This document shows positions 36,992 through 44,732 of a stretch of 64,000 nucleotides of DNA, piece by piece. Where the stretch lies: assembly GCF_001465795.2 (NCBI RefSeq), contig NZ_CP013659.2:1878501-1942500 (forward strand). The letters are read 5' to 3'. The stretch comes from Planococcus rifietoensis (lineage in GTDB: Bacteria > Bacillota > Bacilli > Bacillales_A > Planococcaceae). Below the pieces are notes generated by a model, which saw nothing but the letters and a program-made list of their open reading frames with translations, made no database searches and was not told where the DNA came from. Numbering within the stretch: position 1 is the stretch's first letter; every line of letters begins with the position of its first letter. The translations under genes and the position numbers were made by a program.

Positions 36992-37477
36992 TCAATCATC
37001 ATCGTCATTGTCATTGTCGTCGTCATCTTCGTCATCATCTTTATCGTAGCGGTCATCATCATCATCTTTGTCGTCGTCATCGGACTCTACTGACACTACA
37101 GTCCCATCCGCTGCATCCACAATGACATCATAATCGGTTTTGCCGTCTTCTAGCTCCACTTCATAAAATACCCAACCGTCTTCGTTTTCACGCTCGATGT
37201 CCTCTACTTGTCCTGGAGCTGCGCTTTGTGCTGCTTCGATCGCTTGCTGCTCCCCGATAAACTGTTTCACTGATTGCTCTTTCGCACTAGATTCTGCTGT
37301 TGCACCACCAGTTGCCGATAGATTGTTCGAGCTATCAGTTGGAGCATCATTCGATAGCTGTTGACCTTGCACATTTTGCGTCTCCAATTTCACTCCAACA
37401 TCATCCGAATCCGCGAGAACAATCCCGCCGAACGCTAAAAGGCCTGCCGCTGCTGAAACATAGATCAATTTTTTCAT
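36992..37477 (-). CDS. Secreted PepSY-domain protein with poly-Asp tail (YkoI-like)
   Basis: This is a 161-residue exported protein. It has a signal peptide (MKKLIYVSAAAGLLAFGGIVLA region), a Ser/Thr/Asn-rich linker, and one PepSY domain (about residues 70-130: GEQQAIEAAQSAAPGQVEDIERENEDGWVFYEVELEDGK). It ends in about 30 residues that are almost all Asp with a few Lys, Arg, Glu and Asn. The tail could bind Ca2+ or other cations at the cell surface. CAGGAGGAG precedes the ATG at 37477. It sits next to the ArlRS/YkoGH-type system, as ykoI does in B. subtilis. Confidence 0.85.
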   Translation of the reverse strand: MKKLIYVSAAAGLLAFGGIVLADSDDVGVKLETQNVQGQQLSNDAPTDSSNNLSATGGATAESSAKEQSVKQFIGEQQAIEAAQSAAPGQVEDIERENEDGWVFYEVELEDGKTDYDVIVDAADGTVVSVESDDDDKDDDDDRYDKDDDEDDDDNDNDDDD

Positions 37478-37585
37478 CTTAATCTCCTCCTGTTCTGTTG
37501 TTACTTTGAATATAACCAGCAAAGCTTAAACTGTGCTTAAACTAAGATGAGAAATTCATGAGAACAGGCAGATTCAGCAACATCC

Positions 37586-37657
37586 ATAAAAAAAACCGTT
37601 TTCAGCTCGAATTGCAGCTGGTTTGTCGTCAGCCCCAATTGCATGAAAACGGTTTTC
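37586..37657 (-). terminator. Long hairpin terminator after the double PepSY gene
   Basis: AAAACCGTTTTCA and TGAAAACGGTTTT pair at the base, with further partial pairing inside; a long A run on the left gives T on the minus strand. Confidence 0.7.
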
Positions 37658-37669
37658 ATTCAACTCTTT

Positions 37670-38386
37670 CTAATCATCCCATTCCACTGTCATCGTCTCT
37701 CCACGAATCGCATGGATTTGGATCGTCGCTTCCCGGTCGGATACGTCATCATCCATTTCAACCAAATAATAGCCGCCGTCTGTGGTCTGGACAAATTCGA
37801 CTTCATCAACGGTTCCATTTAAGGTCTCTTTTGCAATAGCGATTGCCCCATCCTGGCTGATGATCCGTTCCGGTTCTGATTGCGTAGGCGCTGAATCCGG
37901 TTCAGGCTCAGCAGGGGTTTCCAGCGCTTCTGTCTGGACATCCAGCACATCCCCGGTTTCTGCGGAAATGGCCAAAAATTTCCGTTCCGTCTCGCTGTGG
38001 ATTTCCACTTTGTAGCGATTATCCGATTCTATATATTGGATTTCTTTTATTTCACCTGGCTCTGCTGCTGCGGCTGCTTCTCTTGCTTGTTCCTCAGAAA
38101 GAGCTTTAGCAGGGCCGATTTTCTCCAGCAATTCGAGTGATTCAACCTGACCATCAGCACGGTTGATGGCCGCTAAATACGTTCCATCGTCCCGCTTGAA
38201 TTCGATCTGGTAAAACTCTTCCGTTTCAGTAGCATTTTCAATCGCGCCGCCATAAAGCTGTTCAATCGATTGTGCCGCCTCATCCAGCGTCACGGAATCA
38301 GCAGCCGTTCTCGGAAACAGGAAAAAGGCCAGTGCAGCGATGGAGAATACGATGACGATTATACCGATGGCCCACCATTTTCGCAT
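37670..38386 (-). CDS. Membrane-anchored PepSY-domain protein (YkoJ-like)
   Basis: This 238-residue protein has an N-terminal membrane segment (about residues 5-25) and PepSY-type repeats covering about 35-85, 90-140 and 175-235, separated by a Pro/Glu linker. PepSY domains of this kind are thought to inhibit proteases or interact with sensor kinases. The start at 38386 (MRKWW) has AGGAGG seven bases upstream inside the end of the kinase gene; an ATG two codons upstream overlaps the kinase stop. It is third in the operon RR-HK-PepSY, so it may modulate that kinase. Confidence 0.88.
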   Translation of the reverse strand: MRKWWAIGIIVIVFSIAALAFFLFPRTAADSVTLDEAAQSIEQLYGGAIENATETEEFYQIEFKRDDGTYLAAINRADGQVESLELLEKIGPAKALSEEQAREAAAAAEPGEIKEIQYIESDNRYKVEIHSETERKFLAISAETGDVLDVQTEALETPAEPEPDSAPTQSEPERIISQDGAIAIAKETLNGTVDEVEFVQTTDGGYYLVEMDDDVSDREATIQIHAIRGETMTVEWDD

Positions 38387-38388
38387 GA

Positions 38389-39756
38389 TCATCCCTCCTG
38401 CCCTGATTGTAACTCTTCAACATTAAAATTCCCTGAGAAAACGATTGTTACCGTCGTTCCCAATTGTTCAATGCTGTCGATCTCGAGGCGAAGATGAAGT
38501 GAATCAGCCAATTCCTTGGCGAGCGAAAGGCCCAGCCCAAATCCGCCAGTCTCGCGGCTTCTCGCCTTGTCGACGCGGTAAAAGCGTTCAAACACATGAG
38601 GCAGTGATTCCTTCGGGATGCCGACTCCGTAATCGCGGATTTTGATGTATACTGCACCGTTATTCCCGGCTTCCATATCAATGCTATCTTCGCTATACTT
38701 GCGGGCATTGTCGAGCAAGATATAAAGTAATTGCTTGAGTTGCTGGACATCCGTTTCGACAATCAGCGGCTGCTGTAACTGCAGGCGGAAATCCCTGTCA
38801 TAGGATGCGTTCATTGCCGTCATGACTTGCTTGAGCACCGGCTCCAAGTCGGTTTTTTGCCAATCCATTTGGGCTTGGCTGCGCCTTGCGATGTGCAATA
38901 ATTGTTCAATCAATTGGCGCATTCGCTCTGTTTCGGTGCGTATCGCCGTCAAGGCTTCTTCCTGCAACGCCGGGTCCTGTGCACCCCTGCGCTGCAATAA
39001 ATCGGCATAGCTCGAAATGACCGTCAGCGGCGTTTTCAATTCATGAGAGGCATTTGAAACGAATTCTTCCTGTTTGCGGTAGTTTTCTTCCAATAACCCA
39101 ATCATCTCATTAAAAGTAACGCCCATTTGGCTTAGTTCATCCCGCGATTCTCTGGCGACGGGCAGCTTCTCGAAAGAGCCGTCGCGCTGGATGCGCCGCA
39201 TCGTCCCGGTAAGCCCTTCAATCGGGCGGGTCAACACGCGCCCTAGCAAGGCACTCGATAAGAAAATCGGGATCATCGACAGCATCGTTACGGAAATGAG
39301 CACTAAGCGCAAAGTCGCGAGGTTTGCGGTCACTTCCCTGAGCGATTGGGCAACGATCAATTCCACCACTTCACCACCCGGCCAGATCACAGGCGCCGTA
39401 ACATAGGCAAATTGCTCTCCTTCAACGGCCATATGTCCGGATGTGCCTGCCACATCGTTCGGAAATTCTACATCGACTGAGGGCCGCTGGATCGTGCTCA
39501 ACAAATTGCTGCTTTGGTTTTTCTCTTTGATTAAGCCGTCGACGGGCACATAGGCACGCAAAATATTGTCTGGCGATTCTTCGCTACTGTTGGCATTAAA
39601 TGTCGCGACCATCACTTCCACTTCAGCTTCTAGCCGTTCGACTTCCGTTTCATAAGCCAGGCTGCTGAAGGAGTAATAAATGACAACCGCCAGAATCAGC
39701 AGCACAAAGAACATCAATAAAGTCGAGGACAGGTGAATCTTATGCTTGAGCTTCAT
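38389..39756 (-). CDS. Sensor histidine kinase, ArlS/YkoH-like
   Basis: This 455-residue kinase has two membrane segments (about residues 9-30 and 155-175) flanking an external sensor domain. They are followed by HAMP (about 178-230), HisKA with phospho-His in SNASHELKTPLTVIS, and the ATPase domain (LLDNARKYS, DYGVGIPKE, FGLGLSLAK). The start overlaps the response regulator gene by 17 bases with GAAGGAGC upstream. Together with the PepSY proteins it corresponds to B. subtilis ykoGH-ykoIJ. The signal is unknown. Confidence 0.92.
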   Translation of the reverse strand: MKLKHKIHLSSTLLMFFVLLILAVVIYYSFSSLAYETEVERLEAEVEVMVATFNANSSEESPDNILRAYVPVDGLIKEKNQSSNLLSTIQRPSVDVEFPNDVAGTSGHMAVEGEQFAYVTAPVIWPGGEVVELIVAQSLREVTANLATLRLVLISVTMLSMIPIFLSSALLGRVLTRPIEGLTGTMRRIQRDGSFEKLPVARESRDELSQMGVTFNEMIGLLEENYRKQEEFVSNASHELKTPLTVISSYADLLQRRGAQDPALQEEALTAIRTETERMRQLIEQLLHIARRSQAQMDWQKTDLEPVLKQVMTAMNASYDRDFRLQLQQPLIVETDVQQLKQLLYILLDNARKYSEDSIDMEAGNNGAVYIKIRDYGVGIPKESLPHVFERFYRVDKARSRETGGFGLGLSLAKELADSLHLRLEIDSIEQLGTTVTIVFSGNFNVEELQSGQEG

Positions 39757-40435
39757 GTGGCTGCTCCTTCAAGACATATCCGACGCCCCGCACGGTCTGC
39801 AGGTATGTGGCATCTTCCCCGAAGTCGATCTTTTTGCGCAAATAACGGATATAGACATCGATGACATTCGTGTCGCCATAATAATCATAGCCCCACACCG
39901 CATTCAGCAATTGTTCGCGGCCCAGCACTTGTTTCGGATGGCGCATCAGATACAATAGCAGATCGAATTCACGAGGTGTCAATTCGATCTGCCGCCCCGC
40001 TCTTACGACTTCCCTCGTGCTTTCATTGAGGGTGAGCTCTTCAAAACGGTGTAAATTATCATCCACTGGATTTTTCACCCTTAAGTTGGCGCGGATTCTG
40101 GCAAGCAGCTCCTCGATTTCAAACGGTTTCGTCACGTAGTCATTGGCGCCAAGGTCAAGCCCAGCCACTTTGTCTTTGACATCATTTTTGGCGGTCAACA
40201 GAATGACCGGCAACTTGGCATCAGATGCACGGATCCGTTTCAGGACATCAAGCCCATGGATTTCCGGCAGCATCAAATCGAGCAGCACCAAATCCCAGTC
40301 CTGTTCCCTGAAATGAATCAGCGCCTCAGAGCCTGTCAAAGCGACCGCGGTCTCATAACCTTCGAATTTCAATTCCAGCTCCAGGACGCGGGCGATGCTT
40401 TTTTCATCTTCCACAATCAATATGCGCTCCGTCAT
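39740..40435 (-). CDS. OmpR-type response regulator, ArlR/YkoG-like
   Basis: This 231-residue regulator has a receiver domain (acidic pair near residues 10-11, phospho-Asp in LVLLDLMLPE, Lys in YVTKPFE) and a C-terminal winged helix (LTPREFDLLLYLMRHPKQVLGREQLL, then VDVYIRYLRKKID-like and RGVGYVLKE). It is the first gene of the RR-HK-PepSY operon. AGGGGGTGCGC precedes the ATG. Confidence 0.93.
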   Translation of the reverse strand: MTERILIVEDEKSIARVLELELKFEGYETAVALTGSEALIHFREQDWDLVLLDLMLPEIHGLDVLKRIRASDAKLPVILLTAKNDVKDKVAGLDLGANDYVTKPFEIEELLARIRANLRVKNPVDDNLHRFEELTLNESTREVVRAGRQIELTPREFDLLLYLMRHPKQVLGREQLLNAVWGYDYYGDTNVIDVYIRYLRKKIDFGEDATYLQTVRGVGYVLKEQPHEAQA

Positions 40436-40472
40436 CTGCGCACCCCCTTTTCTTAATCATAGCAGGTTCAAA

Positions 40473-40501
40473 AAGAAAAAAGCGACCTCAAGGCCGCTTT
40501 C
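40473..40501 (-). terminator. Terminator of the aldehyde dehydrogenase gene
   Basis: On the minus strand AAAGCGGCC and GGTCGCTTT pair around TTGA and are followed by T residues, right after the stop. Confidence 0.8.
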
Positions 40502-41889
40502 TACTTCAATACTGTCCGGATCCATTTCGCCCGGTTTTTATAAGGGGGATATGTCAAATTGGTCGATAGTTTTGTGGACTTCTTGACGATCGATTTGGCA
40601 TGCGTAAAGGTTTCAAAACTTGCTTTGCCGTGATAGGAGTTCATGCCAGATGGCCCGACGCCACCGAACGGCAAGTAATGGCTGCCGACGTGCGAGACGG
40701 TATCGTTGATGCACCCTCCGCCGAATGGCAATTGGTCCAGGAAGAACCGGACGGCCCGGTCATTTTCTGAGAACAGGTAGGCAGAAAGCGGCTTAGGTAA
40801 ACGCCGGATGTCTCGGAGCAATTGCGGCAAATCGTTATAGGTGATGACCGGCAAAACCGGTCCGAACAATTCGTCTTCCATCGATGGGCTATCCCATTGT
40901 ATGCCATCCAGTAAGGTCGGCTCGATGTATCGGTCGGCCCGGTCGGAGTCGCCGCCATAAACGATATGGTTTTTTTCTTTTCCGATGATTTCCGTCAGCC
41001 TATCATGATGTTTTTCGTTCACGATGCGGCCATAGTCAGGGCTGTCCTGTGCATTGTCTCCGTAAAACTTGCGGATCGTCTGGATAAAGATTTTCATAAA
41101 GTCTTCCTTCACCGACTCGTGAACGCAAAGATAATCCGGCGCCACGCAAGTTTGTCCGGTATTCATGAATTTGCCCCAGGCAATACGCTTTGCTGCAAGC
41201 TCCAAGTTAGCGGTCTGATCGACGATTGCCGGGCTCTTGCCGCCGAGCTCCAAAGTAATCGGGGTAAGCCGCTCGGATGCCGCTTTCATGACCACTTTCC
41301 CGACCGGCACGCTGCCGGTGAAGAAAATATAATCAAACGAAGCATGGATCAGTGCCGTCACTTCCTCGCGCTCCCCTTCAACCACTTTGACGTAATGGGG
41401 CTGAAAGCTATCCTCTAAAACAGTGCGGATAACGCGTGCCACGTTTGGCGTCGCTTCAGATGGTTTGACGATGGCGCAATTGCCTGATGCCAAGGCGCCG
41501 ACAAGCGGTTCCATGACCAATTGGAACGGGTAATTGAACGGTCCAATGACCAGCACTGAGCCGTAGGGTTCACGGATGATGAAGCTTTTTGCCGGCTGCA
41601 AATGGATCGGCGTTTTAACTTGTTCAGGCTTCATCCAATCTTCAAGATGCTTTGTCATATGACCGATGCTATCGAGCACAAAGCCCACTTCTGTGGCATA
41701 TCCTTCAAACTCGCTTTTTCCAAGGTCCAATTGCAACGCTTCGATAATATCGTCTTCATGGGCTTGAATCGCAGACTTTAGGCGCTGCAGCTGTGCAATG
41801 CGGAAATCCGTCGATTTCGTCACGCCTGTAAAATAATAGCCTCGCTGATCGGCTATCATATCTTCTACATCATTGGCTGTAAAATTCAC
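40501..41889 (-). CDS. Aldehyde dehydrogenase, class-3 type (YwdH/fatty aldehyde)
   Basis: This is a 462-residue NAD(P)-dependent aldehyde dehydrogenase. The NAD loop is FTGSVPVGK (about 205-213), the general base Glu lies in LELGGKSPAIV, and the catalytic Cys in NTGQTCVAPDY. The compact length and the C-terminal YPPYKNRAKWIRTVLK mark the class-3/CALDH-AlkH group that oxidises medium- and long-chain aldehydes and is often membrane associated. The GTG at 41889 is preceded by CAGGAGGT; longer upstream frames overlap the preceding gene. It follows the Gfo/Idh/MocA gene by 19 bases. Confidence 0.92.
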   Translation of the reverse strand: MNFTANDVEDMIADQRGYYFTGVTKSTDFRIAQLQRLKSAIQAHEDDIIEALQLDLGKSEFEGYATEVGFVLDSIGHMTKHLEDWMKPEQVKTPIHLQPAKSFIIREPYGSVLVIGPFNYPFQLVMEPLVGALASGNCAIVKPSEATPNVARVIRTVLEDSFQPHYVKVVEGEREEVTALIHASFDYIFFTGSVPVGKVVMKAASERLTPITLELGGKSPAIVDQTANLELAAKRIAWGKFMNTGQTCVAPDYLCVHESVKEDFMKIFIQTIRKFYGDNAQDSPDYGRIVNEKHHDRLTEIIGKEKNHIVYGGDSDRADRYIEPTLLDGIQWDSPSMEDELFGPVLPVITYNDLPQLLRDIRRLPKPLSAYLFSENDRAVRFFLDQLPFGGGCINDTVSHVGSHYLPFGGVGPSGMNSYHGKASFETFTHAKSIVKKSTKLSTNLTYPPYKNRAKWIRTVLK

Positions 41890-41908
41890 TATTAAAACCT
41901 CCTGTGGG

Positions 41909-42835
41909 TCATTGCAATAATTGGTCAATATAGCGCTGGACAACCAGTCCTTCGTCAAATCCGACGAGGAAGGTCGATTGTTCTTTCATTTCATCGAATA
42001 AGGAAGGCACGGTTTTTTCCGTTTGCACTTCTACACGTGTTTTCCCTCGTTCTTCGCGGTACAAACGCGACCAGTTTTCAAGCGTTAGCACTCCCTCATC
42101 ACCATACACTTTAAATTGCAACAGTTCGTTCTGCCCTGCCCCGCTCATACCGGACAATAAAAAAGGCGAACCTTGCTGCGTCTTGCCGTGGGCAATGATC
42201 CCGGTTTCACATTTTTCAACGTCTTCCGGAAAATCCACTTGGTGTGCGGAAATCTCCAAGGTGCCAAACAAGCGGTGCATTAATTGCAAATAATGAGGAA
42301 AGACTTCCCGCACAAATCCTCCTTGGTCTCTCGAGGCAATCCATGGATTTTGCTGCCATGCCCGCGGCCACTCTGGAAATACTGTGTGCAACTCGATGCG
42401 GCAGACTTTTCCGATATCCCCGCTTTTGATGCGAATTGCCATATCGCGGACGATCGGCGAATACATCAACGGGAAATGCATGGCGGTGTGGATGCGGTTG
42501 TTCGTCGCCGACTCTGCCATTGCCTGTGCTGCCTGAGCGTCATGGGCGAGCGGCTTTTCGCACAATACATGCAAGCCCCTTCTTGCCGCCGTTTCTGCAA
42601 GCTCCGCATGGCTGTTTGGCGGCGTGCCGATGTATACCCAATCGATGTCGGCTTGGAACAACTCATCCAAGGAATCAGTGACGGCTACGCCGTAATGCTC
42701 TTCGATATAATTCAGCCGATTCTTGTCCGTGTCATAAACCGCTTCGACTTGTGCAGAATCGTCTTGTTGAATTTGCTTGATGATGCGTTCGCCGACAATT
42801 CCCGCCCCAATAATTCCAATCGCTATCAAAACCAT
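41909..42835 (-). CDS. Gfo/Idh/MocA-family oxidoreductase
   Basis: This is an approximately 308-residue NAD(P)-binding oxidoreductase. The Rossmann motif GIIGAGIVGERI is near residue 6, the YIGTPPNSHAEL segment near 70, and the signature EKPLAHDAQAAQ near 95; a substrate domain follows. It is probably a sugar or inositol-type dehydrogenase, substrate unknown. The start is either ATG at 42835, very close to AAGGGG, or TTG at 42829 with better spacing. It is likely co-transcribed with the aldehyde dehydrogenase gene. Confidence 0.85.
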   Translation of the reverse strand: MVLIAIGIIGAGIVGERIIKQIQQDDSAQVEAVYDTDKNRLNYIEEHYGVAVTDSLDELFQADIDWVYIGTPPNSHAELAETAARRGLHVLCEKPLAHDAQAAQAMAESATNNRIHTAMHFPLMYSPIVRDMAIRIKSGDIGKVCRIELHTVFPEWPRAWQQNPWIASRDQGGFVREVFPHYLQLMHRLFGTLEISAHQVDFPEDVEKCETGIIAHGKTQQGSPFLLSGMSGAGQNELLQFKVYGDEGVLTLENWSRLYREERGKTRVEVQTEKTVPSLFDEMKEQSTFLVGFDEGLVVQRYIDQLLQ

Positions 42836-42927
42836 CGCCCCTTTTTTTGTTTCATTGTTTATAAGTGTAACCTTCCGGGGTATAGAATAGTCAAACAATT
42901 ACATTCGGCAGAATAGGAGGAAACAAC

Positions 42928-43065
42928 ATGAATGAACAGAAAAACTGGTGGGAGCCAATTTTTACGGGAACATTGGAAATGGGTGTCGATAAAGAAAAGC
43001 TGGAAACGATCAATGAAGATAGCCTATTATACTTCGGGGAAACCACGAGTACACTGGAGCAATGA
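42928..43065 (+). CDS. Small acidic protein, 45 residues, unknown
   Basis: A strong ribosome site (TAGGAGG) seven bases before the ATG opens a 45-codon gene beginning MNEQKNWWEPIFTGTLEMG and ending GETTSTLEQ. It is acidic and soluble, with two Trp in a row near the start. A clear intrinsic terminator follows 30 bases later, so it is an independent small transcription unit divergent from the oxidoreductase gene. I do not recognise a family. Confidence 0.75.
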   Translation: MNEQKNWWEPIFTGTLEMGVDKEKLETINEDSLLYFGETTSTLEQ

Positions 43066-43096
43066 AAGAGACCTATAACCTTGCAAGTACATAGCA

Positions 43097-43134
43097 GCGC
43101 TTGATCCGGACTGATGCGGAGCAAGCGTTTTTTT
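43097..43134 (+). terminator. Terminator of the 45-residue gene
   Basis: CGCTTG-CCG and CGG-CAAGCG arms with small internal bulges are followed by seven T. Confidence 0.8.
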
Positions 43135-43206
43135 ATGGGATCCGGGCCTTTAATTGTCGACTTCATTTGTTTTCGCTATAATTCGATATAGAAAGCAGGG
43201 AATGCC

Positions 43207-43923
43207 ATGAAACCATTCATCTTATTACTCAGCCTGCTGTTGTTGTCGGGGTGTACTTGGCCTGACCCCACGGATACCGGCGGTACTGCCGGCAAGACGG
43301 CTGTAGAAGTCACCGAGGTCATCGATGGAGACACGGTAAAAATCATCTATGAAGGTAAAGAAACCACCGTCCGTTATTTATTGGTCGATACCCCGGAAAC
43401 GAACCATCCAAGATTCGGCGAGCAGCCATTCGGTCCTGAAGCGACACAGCGCAACCGCGAACTGATTGAACAGGCGCAGCAAATCGAAATCGAATTCGAT
43501 GTCGGCGACCGTTTCGACGACTACGACCGGCTGCTCGCGTATTTCTACGCTGACGGGGAGAGCATACAGGAACAATTACTTGAAGAAGGCTTTGCACGCG
43601 TTGCCTATATCTTCCCGCCGAATACCCGCTATGTCGATGAATTTCGCGACGCCGAATCTGACGCGAAAAATGCCGAAATCGGTATATGGGAATATGAAAA
43701 TTATTCGACGGACCGCGGATTTAATGCTGAGGCTTACGGTCAAACTGCAACAGAAAGTACCGGTACCGATGATGACTGCCGCATCAAGGGCAATATCAAC
43801 CGGAGCGGCAATAAAATTTATCATTTACCCGGCTCCCCTTCCTATGATGAGACCAATCCTGAGCAATGGTTCTGCACCGAACAGCAAGCCAGAAACGCTG
43901 GTTTCCGCAGTTCCGGCCAGTAA
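43207..43923 (+). CDS. Thermonuclease-family (SNase) lipoprotein with C-terminal sunset-like domain
   Basis: This is a 238-residue secreted nuclease-like lipoprotein. The signal peptide ends in a lipobox (LLSGC, Cys16). The SNase domain (about 32-160) contains VIDGDTVKI, RYLLVDTPETNHP, and DRLLAYFY with LLEEGFARVAYI, so the Arg and Asp/Glu catalytic pattern is kept. The C-terminal 45 residues (DDCRIKGNINRSGNKIYHLPG, then WFCTEQQARNAGFRSSG) form a small two-Cys domain often attached to extracellular nucleases. It is probably tethered to the outside of the membrane, degrading nucleic acid. The next gene starts 17 bases downstream. Confidence 0.9.
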   Translation: MKPFILLLSLLLLSGCTWPDPTDTGGTAGKTAVEVTEVIDGDTVKIIYEGKETTVRYLLVDTPETNHPRFGEQPFGPEATQRNRELIEQAQQIEIEFDVGDRFDDYDRLLAYFYADGESIQEQLLEEGFARVAYIFPPNTRYVDEFRDAESDAKNAEIGIWEYENYSTDRGFNAEAYGQTATESTGTDDDCRIKGNINRSGNKIYHLPGSPSYDETNPEQWFCTEQQARNAGFRSSGQ

Positions 43924-43940
43924 AACAGAGGAGGAATACG

Positions 43941-44447
43941 ATGCAATTGCTTGTCTTGCGCCTTGATTACCGCAGCTCCATAATGATCGAAAACCTTCAA
44001 AGACAGCTTCGCCAGCCGAATTCCAAACTGGCCTTGCAATTGCCGCATATCCCTTTGCTGGCATATGAAAATACGGCCCCGCTTCAACTGAAGACAACGT
44101 TAGAACCGATTGCGCAGAGAACTGCTGCTCTTTCTTTACAGTCAAGCGATATCGGATTCTCCAAAGACGGCGAACGATTTTATCTGCAAGTCCATCCGAC
44201 TGAAGCACTCGCTGAATTCTACAATTCGCTGAAAATAGCGGGACAGGGATTTTCTGTGGGTGCCGATGTACAGTGGCAGCCTCAAATTCCGCTCATCGGC
44301 AATATTCCCGCTCCATTTTGGGGCCCTTTATTTGCAAGACTAGCGCTGGAATTCAATCCACTCAGCGGAACGGGCGCTGCGTTGGAATGCTGGTCTGTGA
44401 TCAGCAACCGCACAACAATTGAATGGAGCTTATTCTTGGAAAGCTGA
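43941..44447 (+). CDS. Degenerate 2H-phosphoesterase-like protein
   Basis: This 168-residue protein is not obviously in a named family. It keeps the spacing of 2H (LigT/YjcG-like) phosphoesterases: a first motif PHIPL at residues 35-39 and a second PQIPL at 114-118, where active enzymes have two HxT/S motifs. The first His is present, the Thr is replaced by Pro, and the second His by Gln, so catalysis by the usual mechanism is unlikely. YjcG at 49950 in this window has the intact version for comparison. GAGGAGG precedes the ATG at 43941, 17 bases after the nuclease gene, so they form an operon. Confidence 0.7.
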   Translation: MQLLVLRLDYRSSIMIENLQRQLRQPNSKLALQLPHIPLLAYENTAPLQLKTTLEPIAQRTAALSLQSSDIGFSKDGERFYLQVHPTEALAEFYNSLKIAGQGFSVGADVQWQPQIPLIGNIPAPFWGPLFARLALEFNPLSGTGAALECWSVISNRTTIEWSLFLES

Positions 44448-44494
44448 GAAATACTGCCGGTTTAAAAAAGCTGAAAGTTTTTTCACAAAAGCTA

Positions 44495-44523
44495 TTGTCT
44501 TTTTTCAAACTGGCATATATAAT
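44495..44523 (+). promoter_or_regulatory. Promoter of tRNA-Val
   Basis: TTGTCT (44495-44500) and a perfect TATAAT (44518-44523) have a 17-base spacer, about 20 bases before the tRNA. Confidence 0.8.
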
Positions 44524-44544
44524 AATAAATGTCCTTGAGATTGC

Positions 44545-44617
44545 GATTCCTTAGCTCAGCTGGGAGAGCGCTACCTTGACAGGGTAGAGGTCGCTGGTTC
44601 GAGCCCAGTAGGAATCA
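44545..44617 (+). tRNA. tRNA-Val (anticodon GAC)
   Basis: A full cloverleaf can be drawn. The acceptor arms are GATTCCT and AGGAATC with discriminator A, the D arm GCTC...GAGC, the anticodon stem CTACC/GGTAG with loop TTGACAG (anticodon GAC), and the T arm GCTGG-TTCGAGC-CCAGT. CCA is not encoded. It is a single isolated tRNA gene with its own promoter and terminator. Confidence 0.95.
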
Positions 44618-44644
44618 TCATATGCATGCTACGCGCTGCACAAA

Positions 44645-44677
44645 ACACCAGCCGGTTTTCCGGCTGGTGTTTTTTTA
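44645..44677 (+). terminator. Terminator of tRNA-Val
   Basis: ACACCAGCCGG and CCGGCTGGTGT form a perfect 11-bp stem with a TTTT loop and a T run. Confidence 0.92.
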
Positions 44678-44689
44678 TTATTACTGATG

Positions 44690-44732
44690 CAACAAAAAAA
44701 GATGGAAGCCCAAGGGCTCCCATCTTTTTTTA
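44690..44732 (-). terminator. Terminator of the TRAP operon
   Basis: AAAGATGG-AGCCC and GGGCT-CCATCTTT pair around AA, with A/T runs on both sides, overlapping the stop codon of the TRAP permease gene. Confidence 0.88.

Noticed and set aside
37640..37660. TGAAAACGGTTTTCA as a CcpA cre site
   Set aside because: It has 15 bases rather than 14, and is one arm of the terminator hairpin whose other arm is its complement.
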